Shown: in pieces, positions 11,294 through 25,676 of the stretch | Position numbering within the stretch: the stretch's first letter is position 1 | Layout of the letters: every line of letters begins with the position of its first letter | DNA from: Nemania diffusa | Taxonomy: Eukaryota > Ascomycota > Sordariomycetes > Xylariales > Xylariaceae | DNA: 64,000 nt | NCBI GenBank assembly: GCA_038501195.1 | Contig: JBBPUQ010000003.1 | Span: 5,982,501 to 6,046,500, forward strand | Direction of reading: 5' to 3' | Notes under the pieces: generated by a model | The model's database searches: none | The model's input: only the letters and a program-made list of their open reading frames with translations | Told to the model about the DNA's origin: nothing | Made by a program: the position numbers and the translations under genes

Positions 11294-12912
11294 GCTTGCT
11301 CTGGATAGAATGTTGAAGGCCGAGAAAGACTTCCTGTGGGTAGTCGAAGATGGGACTTAGAGGATCTAATTATATAGGCCTGTCTAATATATTATTATAT
11401 TGTAATTGCTGGTGTATGCTGACATTGACGTGTTCATTTCAAATGCGTTCCTCGTCCTATCGCGACGCTACTCGCCGTTTTATATAACATGATCCCAATA
11501 GTAATACAGTACGTTACCGAGTGGGGGTGAGACGATGGAACGTTCAACAGAATCTCTAATGACATACAGCCTTCTCCGGGATCTAGTTCGTCTGCTGTGC
11601 TATGTAACTAGGCAGTGAAGAAACACGATATAGGATGAACCATGACGTCGGCAGGTGATCTCCTCCGCATCGTGCTGAAAGTCCTTGGCGTGGTGATGTG
11701 TCTGGAATTCGCCAAGATCTCGTATTTTCGCAATCCGAACTCACCGCTTGCGGGTCCTATCTAGATAGACTCGATAGATAGCGCACATATAGTGTATTGT
11801 ATTGATCAAAGTCCTGAGCTTCTTAGCGAAGGCTCTAAAAGTGATATGTAAATCGGCAGGGCGCTCCGATGGCGTCCCGATGCTGACAGACAGCTGCGCA
11901 CCAATACTGTCCCAACAGCTGCGCACAGTTCTGTGCTTTGTGTACTGACATAGAAACGGTCTTATGCGCCCTCCCCACTTGATCTTGACCGTCAAGTTAC
12001 CCCGGTAGGCCTCGGATCGCGCCGACCCTGGCCAAATGCCAATCAAGGACCTCCATACCGCTTCTTCTCCTCGCTCGGCAGCACAGCTGAGATGCGAGGG
12101 TTCTCTGTCTTGGGTTCTAGACTAACTCCACCATCCAGCCTAATTGCCCTATGGGCAAAGCGCAGATGGATTATAACGCCGTCTTATTATTTTGTCTTCG
12201 GTCCTATGCCAGCTTCTGACCACGTGCTACGTGGTTCCAGCTCAGGCGTTCACTTCTCGTATCCAGCTCCAGTCCTCGTTGCCGCGATGTTCAGATATTT
12301 CGACATTATCTTGACACCGGTGGTACCATGTTCGAAAGCACGTGGCCTGACGCATGGAAAATGCACTGTCCCCGCAGATACGCTAGATCTTGTCCCATGT
12401 TCAGATCGCCTTAAATTTACTGACAGAGTGCAGCATAGGTAATACGTGGTATTACAAGCAGTGAGGATACATACATATTAGGGGTCGAGGTACGCTGTTG
12501 TGCTTAATCATCAACTTGTCGGTACCTAGATGTTCCAGTCAGGGATTACAAGATCTGAGGGGCATAAACAGGTGCTTCCATCTCGACTCATCTGGAGAAG
12601 AGACATGAGCTGATAGGCTGGTCGTCGTTGTGTCCTAAACTACGTACAGTAAGTTACTTGATAACCCTATCGAGATTCGAGGTTTGTTACCATGCCACGC
12701 GTTTTCTCAATGCTCTCTCGTGATTACTTACAATACGAAGCATCTTGTGACACAAGCCTTCGAACGATTTATTCTAAGGCACTGGAGTACCTAGGTCAGT
12801 CACCGTTTGTAGCTAACCACTGGTCGCTGGCGATGATGTATGCGGGGTAGTCACTTGCGGGGTATTAGACCAAAAAAGGAGGCGATTGACCTAATCTAGT
12901 GACTAGGTATCT
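11294..12912. other. Intergenic region, no gene supported
   Basis: Open frames on both strands (for example 11741-12046 minus and 12092-12442 plus) lack domains, signal peptides or convincing splice partners. The sequence is of ordinary composition up to the edge of the A/T block. Confidence 0.4.
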
Positions 12913-13055
12913 AGTATCAGAAAAGTCTTAGAAGCAGAACTCGTATTAAGAAGTAATATCGTGTTCTAGATTCTTAAAGAAAGTTTTAGCAAATTAGCCA
13001 AATTTAGACTATTTTACATTTTTGTATGTTATGTGTTTTTGCCCCACTTATTTAT
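12913..13055 (+). repeat. Left 143-bp direct repeat (probable LTR)
   Basis: Aligns without gaps to 24748-24890 in the same orientation. About twenty sites differ and all differences I could find are C/T or G/A transitions, as RIP would produce. The copy includes CGTATTAAGAAGTAATATCG and ends near GCCCCACTTAT. Flanking TATCT (12908) and TATCC (24890) might be a mutated 5-bp target duplication, though exact ends are uncertain. Confidence 0.7.
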
Positions 13056-16000
13056 TCAGAGGCAAAAAAAAGCGACCCTGCCGATCAATTATGTAAAGCA
13101 TTCATTTTTATGCTTTTTATATCTTCAAGCAACAGCAATTTTTCGAAATATTTTTTTACATACAGTATATTTTTTCAATTGTAATTTTTTGTTTTATTTT
13201 TTTTAAAGTTTTTTATATAAAGTAAACCTCGTAGTTTTATACCAAAGTTTTATTATAAATTTTATAGCTTTATATATAATGATTTTTTACTTATATTAAA
13301 CGATTTAAAATAACCACTTGCTAAAAGTGCAAGTTTACATATTAAAAAGTTCTGTAGTTAGTTATTTTAGTTTGAACTTTATTAGTTTTGTTTTTTAGTA
13401 TTTTAAGCTTTTGCAAGAAGTTGTAACATGTTGTTTTTAAGTTTTTTTCTAGTAAACTAAAACTTTAGTTGTTTAATTGCATTTGTTACTTTTTAGAAAT
13501 GCACTAGCAAATTTTGAAAAGTTTGATAAATATATTTTAGCAAGTTATTGCAGTTAGATTTTTTAACACTTTTAAAATATAAAAAAAAAAACTAAGTTTA
13601 AAGCGTAGCTTTTGTAAAATTTAGTTGCTTTTGCAGTTTTTAAGTTAAAGCGTTTAGTTTTGCATTTTTTTTAATAAATTGTTTAGTTTTATTAGCTAAT
13701 TTAATTTTTTTGAAGTTTAATTGCTTTTGCAGTTTTTAAATTAAAACGTTCAGTTTTACATTATTTTTAGTAAGTTGTTTAATTTTATTAGTTAATTTTT
13801 ACACATTTGCTTAAGCTTCTGTTAGCTTTTTTTATAAGCTAGCTAATTTAAATTAAGTATTAATTAACGCGATAGCTAAACTAAATTGCTAAAGCTTATA
13901 ACTAAACATGCAACTTAAAAAAAGATTTAAAAGTTAAAACATATACATATTTAGCAATAATTCGAAAAAGTTAGCTAATAGCTTATTATTTTTTATATCT
14001 AAGGTCTCCAAGCTAAAAAATAGTTTTAAACTAAAAAAACTCGCTAACTGTTGTTTTGAAGTTTAAATATTAAAAAAATTCACAAGTAGCTTATTAATAA
14101 AAATAAAAGTGCTTAAAAATTGTAACTTTATAAACTATAAAATTATAAGTTGTAAAGTTATAAATTAAGTAGTTACAAAATTAAACTTTATAAATTTAAG
14201 TTAAGTAATTACAAGTTAAATTTTTGCAGATTTAAGTAGCTAAAAAGTTTTTACTTAAAAAAATTTAGTATTAAACGTAGCAAATAAATAAAGCTAAGTA
14301 GTTTTATTTTAAAAAGCTTTAGTTTAAAACTTTAAAGTTTTAAGCTTTAAAAAAAAAAACTTGCTTAAAAGTACAAAAGTTTTAAAACTTGAAAATAATA
14401 TACTTAAAAGTTTAGAAGTTACAAGTTCAAAAGTTTTAAAAGTTTTAAAAATTTTAAATTTTAAAAAAATAAGTTAGTTTAAAAGTATAAACTTAATACT
14501 AACAAAGTTTTTATTTGCATTAATATAACTTAACTTTAGTTTTTTAGCTATTTGTTTAATTGTTGCAAAGCTATTAAAAGTTAATTAATAAATAAGTCGA
14601 AAATTTGAATAATTTGCAGCAAAAGCCGACTTTTTTTTTTTAAACTTATTTTTATACCAATATATAAAAACATTTTTATTTTATGTTTTAACTAATAAAA
14701 CTGCTTGTTAATATATTTTCGGAAAATATTTTACAATATATAAAAAAAAAAAGTCAGTACTAATTTTGCTTTTTTTAACAATAGCTTAACAAGTTTTTAA
14801 ACTAAAACTTTTATACTTGAAATAAATATAATATACAAAGCTAAATATTTCAACTGTTGTTTTAACTTATTTATTATAAGTTTTTCTAGCAGAAGTAAAA
14901 GTGTGCATTTTGTTAACTTTGTTATAATAAAACTTAAAATTAGCAGTTTTAAATAAGTTTCTAAGTAATAAAACTACTTTGCTACAACATTTAAGTTTTT
15001 TTTATTTTTATAAAATCTTTTGCTTTTTTGTAGAAATAAAGTTACTGTGTAATTTATACTTCTTTTTATATTTAAAAAATATTTTAAAAACTCTAGCTAA
15101 ATAAAAAAAAAACGCAAGTTCAATAATGTTAGTTCGTTTAATAATAGCTATTTTTGCAGTTATAAAGTTTTTTAAGTAAACAATTTTTTTTACGTTTCAA
15201 TTATTGAACTCCAGATTGTTATATTTGCAAAAATCCTGCTATATATTATATTACTACTATATAAACACTTGAAATTAGTTAAAAGTAACAACGTTATGTT
15301 TTATAAACTAGTAAACTTTTTGCAATAAAATAAAAAATGCATTATTAACTTTGTACTTTATTTTTAAAAAAGTTAGAAGTTTTAAGTAAATAAAGTCCTT
15401 TTTTAAACTATATTACATATATATTTTAAATATACTAACTATAAAAGTTAAATAAGCATTAGTTAAAGCTATTAAAAGTCGCAAAAAAGCTGCTTTAGTT
15501 ATTATTTTTTTATAAGTTTGTTTGTTTTACGCAAAGTTTTAATATAAAACACTTTTATTAAAACTAAAGTTTAAAGCTCGTTTTATTTCTTAAACAGCTC
15601 GAAGTTAAAAAATACTAATAAATAAAATCACAGTAAATTTTTTAACGTTATTCCATATAAATAAAAAAAACATTTTATTTTTTTTACTAATTAAATAGTT
15701 AATGAATTTTTCTGACTTAATATTTAGAGCTTTTTAAAAATATGCAGGTTTTATTATAGTTATGTTTACTTCAAACAGAACATATACATTAAAGTTTACT
15801 GTTTTAATATTTTATTAACTTTAAACATACTTAAAAGTATTAAAAGTTGCAAAATTAAACTTTGATATAATTTTTACTACAGCTTAATACTTACTGTTTA
15901 AATTAAATAGTGCTTTATTTTTTACAACCGCTAGTTTTTAATAAACAAGCTTGCTTACTTTTTTAAAAGTCGTTATGTTTAAAAAGTTCAAATAAAATAA

Positions 16001-19000
16001 AGTTTTAAATTTTTAAGCATATAACTAGTTTATAAGTTCTGTTAATAGTAAATAAATAGCCGAAAAGCTAAATAACGTTGAAATAGCGCAGAGTATAAAG
16101 CTTTTATTTAAAAACCAAGCTTTATTTAGAAAAAAATTACTAAAAAAAAGCAGAAGTTTGTAAAAATGCAGTAAAACCTTTATTAAAGCTGCTATATAAA
16201 GCTAGTTAAAAAAGAAATATTTACTAAGTTTTATAAAAAGTAGTTAAAATTAAAAATTGTATTTAAATATATAATTGTATTTTAGTATAAAAAAAATTAA
16301 GCCATGTTTTGCCTAAAGTAATTAACTATATTTCAAGTTTAAAAGTAATAAAGTTTTAACTATATTGAAATATTTTCAATTTTATACTCGTTTATAAAAG
16401 TATAAACATATAACTAAAAATCGTATAACTTTTCAAGCTATATATACGTTCTTTTCGGTCGAAAAAATATCTTTTACAGCTAAAAACCAATTAACTAATT
16501 CTGTTAATAATTAATTAAAGCAGACTTATATACTCTTTTTTAAATACAAAGTTTTAAGCTTTTTAAAAATGTCCCAAAACTAGCTGAAAATTTTAATAAC
16601 AATACAAAAAAAATGCTAAAAAGTTCAAATATTAACGCTTAAAACTCAGTTACTGTTTTTTGTTTGTACGAAGTACTAGTTTTTTACTTTTTTTTTATTT
16701 CACTTGGTATGCTTACATAAACTGTTGCAAATTTAAAAACGTTTAGTTATAAAACAAAACTTAAAGTAATATAAAAAGTATAAAAAAACTAAATAATATA
16801 TAAAGTAAAAAGCAAAACAACAATATACGAAGTAAAAAGCGTAAAAGTGCAGCAGAATTAAATTAAATAACACACAAAATAAAAAAAAAAAATTAAAATT
16901 AGCTAGCAAAATTAAATTAGAATTAAAAAAACTTAATTGCTAAAATTTAACAGCTATTATAAAAAAATATAAAGCTTTTTTTCTTTCTGCTTTTTTTACT
17001 TGTTCTGCTTTTTTTTGTTTATAATTACATAATTAGCTAAAACTATTAATTAGCAATGTTATATGTATACATCTGCTTACTTAAAAGCAATAAAAAAGCA
17101 ACTTTGTTTTATTATATCTTTAAGTCAAAGTTAATGTTTAAAGCAATTACTTGCTTTTATAACGTTTGATGTAGTAAATGTATATATATGTTGCAATTTA
17201 ATCGCTTTTAACGTTTGGATCTTCGTAGCAGCAGCTTAAATAGTATTTTTATGTTATTAAACTGCTTTAGTTTTTTTTTTTAAAGTACAAAAAGCTTAAA
17301 GTTATTTTTATAATATATATATTTAAAAATTAATGTTTTATTAATATTCTAAAGCTTAAAAATAAATTTACTAATTTGTTAGCTAATTTTGAAAAAGCTT
17401 CGATATTTTAAAGTTAGTTTAAATAGTTTTAGTTTTTCTTTTTGTTTCAGTATAGCAAGATCTCTAGTCGCTATGTGTAGTATGCGCGTTTTATAAACAT
17501 GTTTTTTATAGTTTTTTTCCGAAGCTATAATATTAGCAATTTATTTTCGACAAAATTATATTTTAAATAAATAATTTAATATAAAAAGCTGCATTTCTTC
17601 GTCAGTTAAAAGTTAATAAGTACTGTTTTTCAAGCTTGTTTTTAAAAAGTTAAGCTAAAAGTTTAAATATTAAACTTCAAAAGCTCTTTAAAGTAAATAG
17701 CTATACATAATCTCAAAAACTAAATAATTTACGTTTTGCATATAATAAAAGTTAACATAATAAACTGCTTCCAGTAAGTAATCAGCTTAGTTTTTTTTTA
17801 CTAATATAGCGTTACACATTGTTAGTTTTGAAAAAACATTCTATATAACTCTTAAAAACCTCTTTATTAGTCCATGTAACTTATGTAACCTTAATAAGCC
17901 ATTTACTAATTTTAACCCCATTTGTTTTACTGTAGCACCAAAAGCTTCAAAAAAAAATGCACTTTTTAAGTCAATATATAGCTCAAGTAATATAGTTCCT
18001 ATTATAAGTCGCTAAAATTTAAAAATGCTTGTAGCAGTTTCAGTGTTACAGTTTTTAGTTACATAGCAATAAATCCATTTACTAAAATAATTAACTATAG
18101 CTAAAAAATATTGTTTCTTTTAACTAATAAAAAAAAGTTTACAAAAGTCCATAACTACAATTTAATAAAGTTCAAATACTGTAGTAAGTAAAAATAGTAC
18201 TTTCAGTTTTAATAAGCCAAACTTGATATATAATAAACAGCTTAAATAGTAATCTCAAGTATTTGTTTTTATAGTTAGCCAGTATACAAACTAGTTCAAT
18301 CTTTAAAAAGTAAAAGCTGGCGAAAAATATCCACTGTTATTATAAGCTTTTCTCAAAGCAGTAGCTACTTCATTTGCATACAAACACAGTTTTCAGATCC
18401 CTTTTTAATTATGCTTAAAATATAACCCAGCTAATTTAAATTACTTAGATTTACTAATAAAAGCTTTAAATCTCAGTTAATTCAGTTTGTTTAAAATAGC
18501 ATACTTGAAAAATCAATATATATTTTTGTATTATAAGTTATTAAAATATTTAAAGTTATCCTTGTTAAAGTCAAAAATAAAAAAAGTCTGTAAAAACTAA
18601 ACAGCGTTGTTTCAACTTTTTTAACCCTTTCTAAATGTATACAGTAAGTTCATGTACTTTCTAGAGCTATCAAACCAAGTCTACAAAAAGTAAAGTTTCA
18701 ACTCTGCAGTTTTTAAAACTGTTTGTTCTTTAATTTAATTAATTAAGTTCTTAGCTTCTTGTTAAATAATATATTGCAGAAGTTTTTAATACTCTCTTAT
18801 TTCATCCTTTCAAATTTACTTCCTGTTTTTGTTTATAAAACCATGTTGAAATATTAAATCAATGTTTTAACATTTTATATCAGAAAATATAGTACAAAAT
18901 AAAACATCCGCAGTTTTGTTCCGTTTTCTTTTGATATATAAAATCTATATACTAAAAAGTCTTAGCTCGATTATTTATTTAGTATAAATTTCTTTATAAT

Positions 19001-22000
19001 TATAAAAGTTAATAAAAAAAGTCAGTAGTTTATAATTTGTATAAACGATTAAAAAAGTTCTTAGTGTTAATAAAAAATATCGCAAGTAACGTTTAGCAAA
19101 TTTAACAATTTTAAGTAGTTTTTTTTTATAAGTTCTGTAATTTTGCTAACTTTTAGTAAAAAAAAAACTGTTATACATCAAAAGTTTATAAACTCCCTTT
19201 TGCTTCTACGTAATAAAAAAACTAGCAGCAAACTTTGATACATCTAAATACGCTATTACAAGTATTTCGAAAATGTAACTATATACTTTTACAATAACTA
19301 AAGCTTTGCTTTATAATAGTTTAAAAAATAAAGCTTTAGTGCTTTTTTACTTTTAGTCAACTTGTTTAATTAATCGATTTAAAAGTTTAGCAATTTTTAA
19401 ACAGTTTAAAATCTATTTTCAAGTAAATTTTAAAGCCTTTAAAAAGAACTTAATATTTGTAAAGTTTTCAAAAACAAGCTAGTTTTAAAAACGCTTCTAC
19501 TTAACAAGCAGAACTTTTAATACTTTTTAAACAATATATATTACCCCTAAAGCTTTAATCTTTTTATATTTTAGAAATATTTTCTTAAAAAACAGCTTCA
19601 ACATAGACCATTTTATACAAAGTAAAAAATAGTTTTTAATAAAAAGCTACTGTTTTTTAAAAGTTTTGTAAGTTAAAAAAATGTTATTTATATATGTAAT
19701 AAATATAGCTAAACCACTTATTTTTAAAATAGCTATTAGTAAAAGTTCAGGTTGAAGTTTTGAAATAAGTTTTATTATAATATTTATTAGCTCAGTTATT
19801 AAAAACTTTGCTGTTTGTAAGCTTTATAATAACTAAATAAATTATAGTTGTAAAAATCTAAGTATTAAAAAAACAAACATGTGCTTGTTGTTTAAATGTA
19901 CTAGTATTAACTAGTAAGTATGTTTGAAATTAAAAACAAAATAGCAGCTAATTTTAAAATTTAATAAGTAGTTGTAAACATTAGCAATCAATGTAATATT
20001 TGTACTAAATAAATCCTTTTTTATATTTTAGCAGTTAAACATAAGTTTAAGCTTAGCTTATAAGTTTAAGTTATTAATATATTTTTTTTTTATTACTAGT
20101 ACAAGTTAACTGTTTTAGTTTAATAGTTTGCTATTTGCTGCTATAGTAAACTTATACATTTTACTATTAATACTTTGTTAAATAAGTATGTTTAATTAAA
20201 ATTGTTGAAGTTCTGTTTACATTTTACGTTGTAATTTGTTTTATAATAAAGTACTTTTTTGCAGTTTAACTCGATATATAAAAAAGTTTGTAAGTACTAT
20301 GTTTAAAACAGTAGATACGTTTAAATAGCAATATATATAAAACGTATACATTATATTTTTAACTAAATGGATTAAAACTAAAAGTTTTAAATATAAGCTA
20401 GATTTTTTAAACTAAGTTTTTACTTTTAACAGAAACACTTCATTTTGAAATAGTATATAAAGTTTTTCGACTTTTTAGTTTGTAAAAAAAAAGCAGTGTT
20501 TTTAATTTTTACTGTTTATAGCTAAATAAAGTCATACTTTTTTTTTTTCAAACGTAAAATAGTCTATAAGTTTTACAAACTTAGAAGCAATAATTAATAC
20601 ATAACTATATAATAATCAAAAAGCTATTTTAGTAAAAGCAGTAACAATAAACTAAAGTATATAATAATTAAACTATTTGAAATAAAAATAAATAAATAAG
20701 TTTAAAACTTTTAGTTTTACTAAGTTCATAATACTAGTAAACGGGTCTAAAAACGTTAATTCATTAAATTCAAGCAATTTAATAACTTAACTGTATAATT
20801 AAAGCTGATTTTTTATTTTGCTAAATTATCTAAGTTATTATTTAAGTTTAAAACTTTGTTAAATATATCTAAGTCTAAATTACTTTAATCCAATGAAGCA
20901 TTTTTATTTAATAGTAACTCAATTTGCAGTAAAAGTTTACTTGCAGTAAAAACTACGCAATAATAAAAGAACATATTAAGTACTAGTTTTTAAATAGTTA
21001 CAGCACTACTGTTTATTTTTTTATTTCTAATAGTTAAAGTGCTGCACTAAATATTAAATATAGCTATTACATTTTAAAGCTAAAGCAGACCTAACAAAAA
21101 GCTAGTTTTATTTTTTACTTTGCTAAAATTAGTTAGCTTTATAATACACTAAATACATTTTTACACTTTTATAACACCGATGTTAAAAACAACAAATTCA
21201 GTAACTTTTACAAAAGTGTTAATAGATGTAATAATAAAAAGCTTTAAAATTCCAATGTTTAATAAAAGTCGTTAAACAAAGCCTATGTTTATAACCAATT
21301 GATCGTTTATTAAGTTAATATCTAATCCCTAGTTTGCCTAAGCTTTATTTAGCTTAAAAGTTACTTTTTAACTTGCTTTTAAACTTTTTTCCTTTTGTTT
21401 ATACTTAATAATAAAAGTCAGTCGATAAAACTAAATAAACTATATAAAAGTAGTCAATTTTACATTAACAGCTAGTACTAGTTATAGCTAATTAAGTTAG
21501 CTTGCATAAAAAACCTGTAGCTTTTTAGTTTTTATAACTATATATTGATGCACTTTGATTCAAGTTTTAGCATTTATACAAGTAAACAAATACTTTAGAG
21601 ATTTTGTAAAATTAAAACAGACTTGCTACAAGTTTATAAAGCTCATGTTAATAACAAGTTGCAACTTTATTTATGCTTTTTAATCGAAAAAGCTTTTTTT
21701 AGCTTTGCTATAAATCTTTTTTAACAGCTTAAAAAGTTAACTTGCATATAATTATTTAGTGCTTTTTTTTTTTAGCAAAGCTTTATTTTCAGTGTTTAAC
21801 AAAGCATAAATAAAAATTGCAGTGTTTTTATTTTTTCGTTTTTTATAAAAATGTACTGCTTATACTAGCAGCAATTAAAAATAAAGCATTTTATTTTTAA
21901 AGTTATTATTAAAGTTATACTTATTTTTTAAAAAAGTTCAGCTGAACTAAATAATAAAGCTTTAAAAAAGCAAAATTAATACATTGCTTTGTTTAATGTT

Positions 22001-23439
22001 GTTACGTTTTTTTTTTGCAGTTATTAAAAAAAAAGCTTTATTTACTATATTTTTATAATTATAACTTTTTATAACTAAAAAACACTTGTTTACATTTAAA
22101 AAGTTATTAATGAGTTAATTTTTACTTATTAACAAGTTATAGTATAGCTAAGCTAAACAAAATGCTACTTTATTTCAAAAAACATTACAAAAAGCTTCTG
22201 TTATAAAATATACTAAAGCTTTTAAGTACGCAGATTTTCATGCTTTTAATTTTGCAACGCTTTTAAAACACATAATCAAAATATAACTGAAATTTTTACA
22301 TTTAAAACATACTTTTACTTCAAGCTTCAGTGTTTTTTTTTTATTAACTAAAAAATGCTTGGATTGCTTATGCAGAAAAAAAAAATAAGTAAGTTAATAT
22401 TTTCAGTTAAATTAAGTTGCAGCACTAGCTTTACTTAAAAGTTTTTAACTTTGATTTTTATATTTTGTACTATTTGTATTAAAAAATACATATTATATGT
22501 TCGTTTTTAAAACTACTATATTATTTAACTTTGCTAAAAGTGCGAAAGTAGCTTTAAATGCAACAGTGCTTTATTAAACAAGCCAAATTTTTTTAAAAGT
22601 AAAAAAAGTTATGTTTTATATTTAAAGAAATTGCTAACTATAAGCGTAATAAAAAAAATAAAAAATAACAGTTGTTATATTTGCAGCTAAAGTTAAATAA
22701 AATCGAGCTAGTGCTTGTTTTACGCCTATTTCTGTGTTTTTTGCTACTATTTTTTCTAACATTTGCACTTTTAACTTGTTAGCATTTTGCTTATAAATAA
22801 AAACTTTAATATTTAAAATTTATTAACAGCTACAAATAGTTTTATAGTATTTTTATAAAGCAATTTTATTTTTTACACTTTTGTTAACTGCTTTTTGTTA
22901 TAAGTTAAAGTTATAAAAGCTAAAAATAAAATAATTAATTATTGTTTTTAAAGTAAATGTTTTTAAAAAAGTAAAAAAAGTAAAGTGCTTTAAAAGTGCT
23001 TTTAGCGCATTATAAGCACTTATTCGCTTTATTAAATTTTATATATAAATATAATAAGCTAACAATACTTTATTTAGCTTTTGAAACAAGCTTTTTAGTT
23101 TTTCTGTAAAAAATACAACAGAATCGTTTATTATTTATACTAAATATTTATTTTTAAGTACCTGTTTTATAGTTTGTAGATTTGCTTTTTCTACAGTTTT
23201 GTTTTTTGCTTTTTTAAGTATAAACTGTAGCTGTACATTGCTGTTTATAAACGTAACAGTTTCACTTTTATACAGCATGTTAATAGCTTTTATAACGTTA
23301 GATATTTTGTTTTGCTGTTTTATAAAGCTTATTTGCTTGAACTTTTAGTGTAAATGTTGCAGCTATTTAGCAGTAAAGCTAGTTTTTTTGAACTTTTTGC
23401 AATAGTTGACATTAGAAATCTTTATAGTCCGCAGTCGAT

Positions 23440-23769
23440 CACTTTAAGCTATAGGCTGACTTTGAAAGTATTGAACCTAACTCTGAGTTTGTATTTAACC
23501 CTGAAGTCCCATTTAACTTTAAAGTTCTTGAAGTTTTTAAAGCTGCATTTAACCCTAAGGTCCTATTTAACCCTAAGGTTTCTAAAGTCTTTGAAGTTTT
23601 TAAAGTCCTATTTAACTCTAAGAACTTTAAGGTTGTATCTGCAGAAGCTATAGTTGTAATTGCTGCAAATAAGCAGGCTAATATTAGTAATAAATATATA
23701 GCATGTACTAAAGTTGTAGTATTAAAGGATATTAAAAATATGGACTTTTTTAAAGTATTAAATAGTTAG
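23440..23769 (+). pseudogene. Less-degraded coding remnant with FNPKV-type repeats
   Basis: Inside the A/T block, one plus-strand frame stays open from after a TAG near 23456 to a TAG at about 23767. It contains repeated TTTAACCCTAAGGTC units that encode repeated FNP(K/E)V motifs alternating with (K/E)VF(K/E)V. After these comes a non-repetitive tail with an AIVVIAANKQAN-like stretch. I do not recognise the protein. It is probably the C-terminal part of an element-encoded protein that escaped some mutation. A fragment in another frame (23354-23653) is a shadow of the same repeats. Confidence 0.35.
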
Positions 23770-24747
23770 TTTGTAGCTGTTAATAGTTTAGATTTATTAA
23801 AACAAACAGTAGCAGCACACTTGCTGCTTAATTAAAAGTGTTGCGTTAATTTTAATTAGTAGCATTATTATTAATAATATTATCGTAAATAATAGCAGCG
23901 TTTTATTGCTGTTGCTTTTTTATATAGCTAGCTTTTTGCTGTACTAAAAATACATAAAATAACTTAAGTTTTAATGCAGTAGATTAAACAAAAAACTGCT
24001 AAAGTATAAAAAAGCAAAATGCTAAAAGTTTTTTAGTTATAAAAAAAAAGTTACATAAAAAGTCGCGTAAGCTTGCCGGACCTAAAAATACTAATGAGCC
24101 GATATCAAACATATTGAAAGTAGTTTATGCTATAGTTACAGAACTAGCTACAGAAAATAATACAAAAAGTAAAACTTTTTCAGAAAAAATAACGTTAGTG
24201 GATTTTTAATTAGTAAAATTAACTAAATAAGTAAAATAATGTTGCAATCTAAAAAAATTTAGCTAGTAAATAATACTAAATGTACTAAAATTGATAAAAG
24301 TACTAGTTAATAAGTTTAAACTTTTAGTTAACGAAATTTTTAAATACAATAATTAAGTAGTAAGCTTGTTTAAAATTTTCAAATTAAAAAGTTTTACTAA
24401 TAATGTTTTAAAGCTTTTACTAAAAAATAAAAAAACGTGTATAAAAGTTCTAAATAAATTCATAAGCTAAAAACTAAGTAGATTAAAAATATAATTGTTA
24501 ATTAGTTTAAAATAATACAAATTAAATAACAATTGAAACTTTTACTATTTTTAAAACAAAAATTTGTATTAAATAAAACAAAAAATAAAAAGTTTAGCTA
24601 CTAGCTTAAGTTATACCTATAAACTTATTAAACTAACTTTAGCAACAACGTTTACAACGTTAATAAACTAATAAAACAATAACAGTATATTAAAACGACT
24701 TATTAACAAAAGTTTTAATATGTAAAAAGAATGCGTGCTTTACTAAA

Positions 24748-24890
24748 AACACTAGAAAAGTTTTAAAAGCAAAACTTGTATTAAGAAGTAATATCGTGTT
24801 CTAGATTTTTAAAAAAGGTTTTAGCGAATTAGCTAAATCTAGACTATTTTACATTCTTGTATGTCACGTGTTTTCGCCCCACTTATCTGT
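24748..24890 (+). repeat. Right 143-bp direct repeat (probable LTR)
   Basis: Partner of 12913-13055 at a constant offset of 11,835 bp, with no insertion or deletion. It keeps more C and G than the left copy near its 3' end (CACGTGTTTTCGCCCC), so the two copies were mutated independently. Confidence 0.7.
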
Positions 24891-25676
24891 ATCCATCTAA
24901 GTAGAATTGCTTTTATTACACAATTGTACGGCAGTCCTTCGGGCACTACGGATGCCCGTTAATTAGCAAAGAAATTATAGCAGCTGATTTTTTAAAAAAA
25001 AAAAAAAAAATTTCAAAAATTCTTTTAAAAAAAAATAAAAAATTAGCAAGATCGCGATATCGCACTTTAACATCGCCTGGACGGGGACCGTGTTGTTAGC
25101 TTTCTAAATACATCAAAATAGGCTACATATAAACTCCGGGAGTATCGTCTGAATTTCATAGGGACAGTTATTATTACAAGGACAGACGTTTCATTTACAT
25201 CTCGCCTCAATGCTTCTCTATGCTTCGGTGCCCCAACACTCGTGTAACGGACGGGCCGGACTAGCGCCCGGAGCGGCTGTCTTAGCGTTAAGCCCGGCAC
25301 GCACGACGACCGGTTCATACTAGACATTAACGGCAGCGTAGCTGGATCATCCCATTCCATTATCGCGCGCCGACCCGGCTCCACGTGTATAGCATTACCG
25401 GTGTATATCTACTGACCTGCAGACCTAAGTGACCGAATTGACCGAAGTGACTGCAATTTTATCACGAAACTTATCGGAACTCGACCGAAGACACGGCATT
25501 TGAATTGCAATATTCAAGATCGTAAGAGGGTCAAAAGGAGAAATGGGGGTAAAATTATGGAGCACCGTCCCAGTATCTAGGCTGCAATTGTGTTCTCACC
25601 CCGCACCACTTCAGCCATATTTCTTCTAAATACAGATACCTAAACCCCCCATTACATATACTTTTAGTACCACGTT
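24891..25676. other. Intergenic region upstream of HET gene
   Basis: Contains a poly-A stretch near 24990-25045, then ordinary sequence. A minus-strand open frame at 25067-25384 has no recognisable domain and is arginine-rich. Nothing else is supported. Confidence 0.4.

Larger units (their letters stand above)
12913..24890. mobile_element. RIP-destroyed ~12-kb element between direct repeats (probable LTR retrotransposon)
   Basis: A continuous block of extreme A/T content is bounded by gap-free 143-bp direct repeats at 12913-13055 and 24748-24890. Composition changes abruptly outside both repeats. No gag or pol protein can be read because stops and transitions saturate every frame. One region near 23400-23770 is less degraded. 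Direct terminal repeats favour an LTR retrotransposon, although 143 bp is short for a 12-kb element, so nested insertions or another element class are possible. The primer-binding site and polypurine tract could not be identified with confidence. Confidence 0.6.

Noticed and set aside
11741..12442. Open frames on both strands (102 and 116 codons)
   Set aside because: No domain, signal peptide, splice partner or coding bias that I can see.
25067..25384. 105-codon minus-strand frame near the HET gene
   Set aside because: Arginine-rich with no recognisable motif; I considered rDNA-derived or LINE-derived origin but could not support either.
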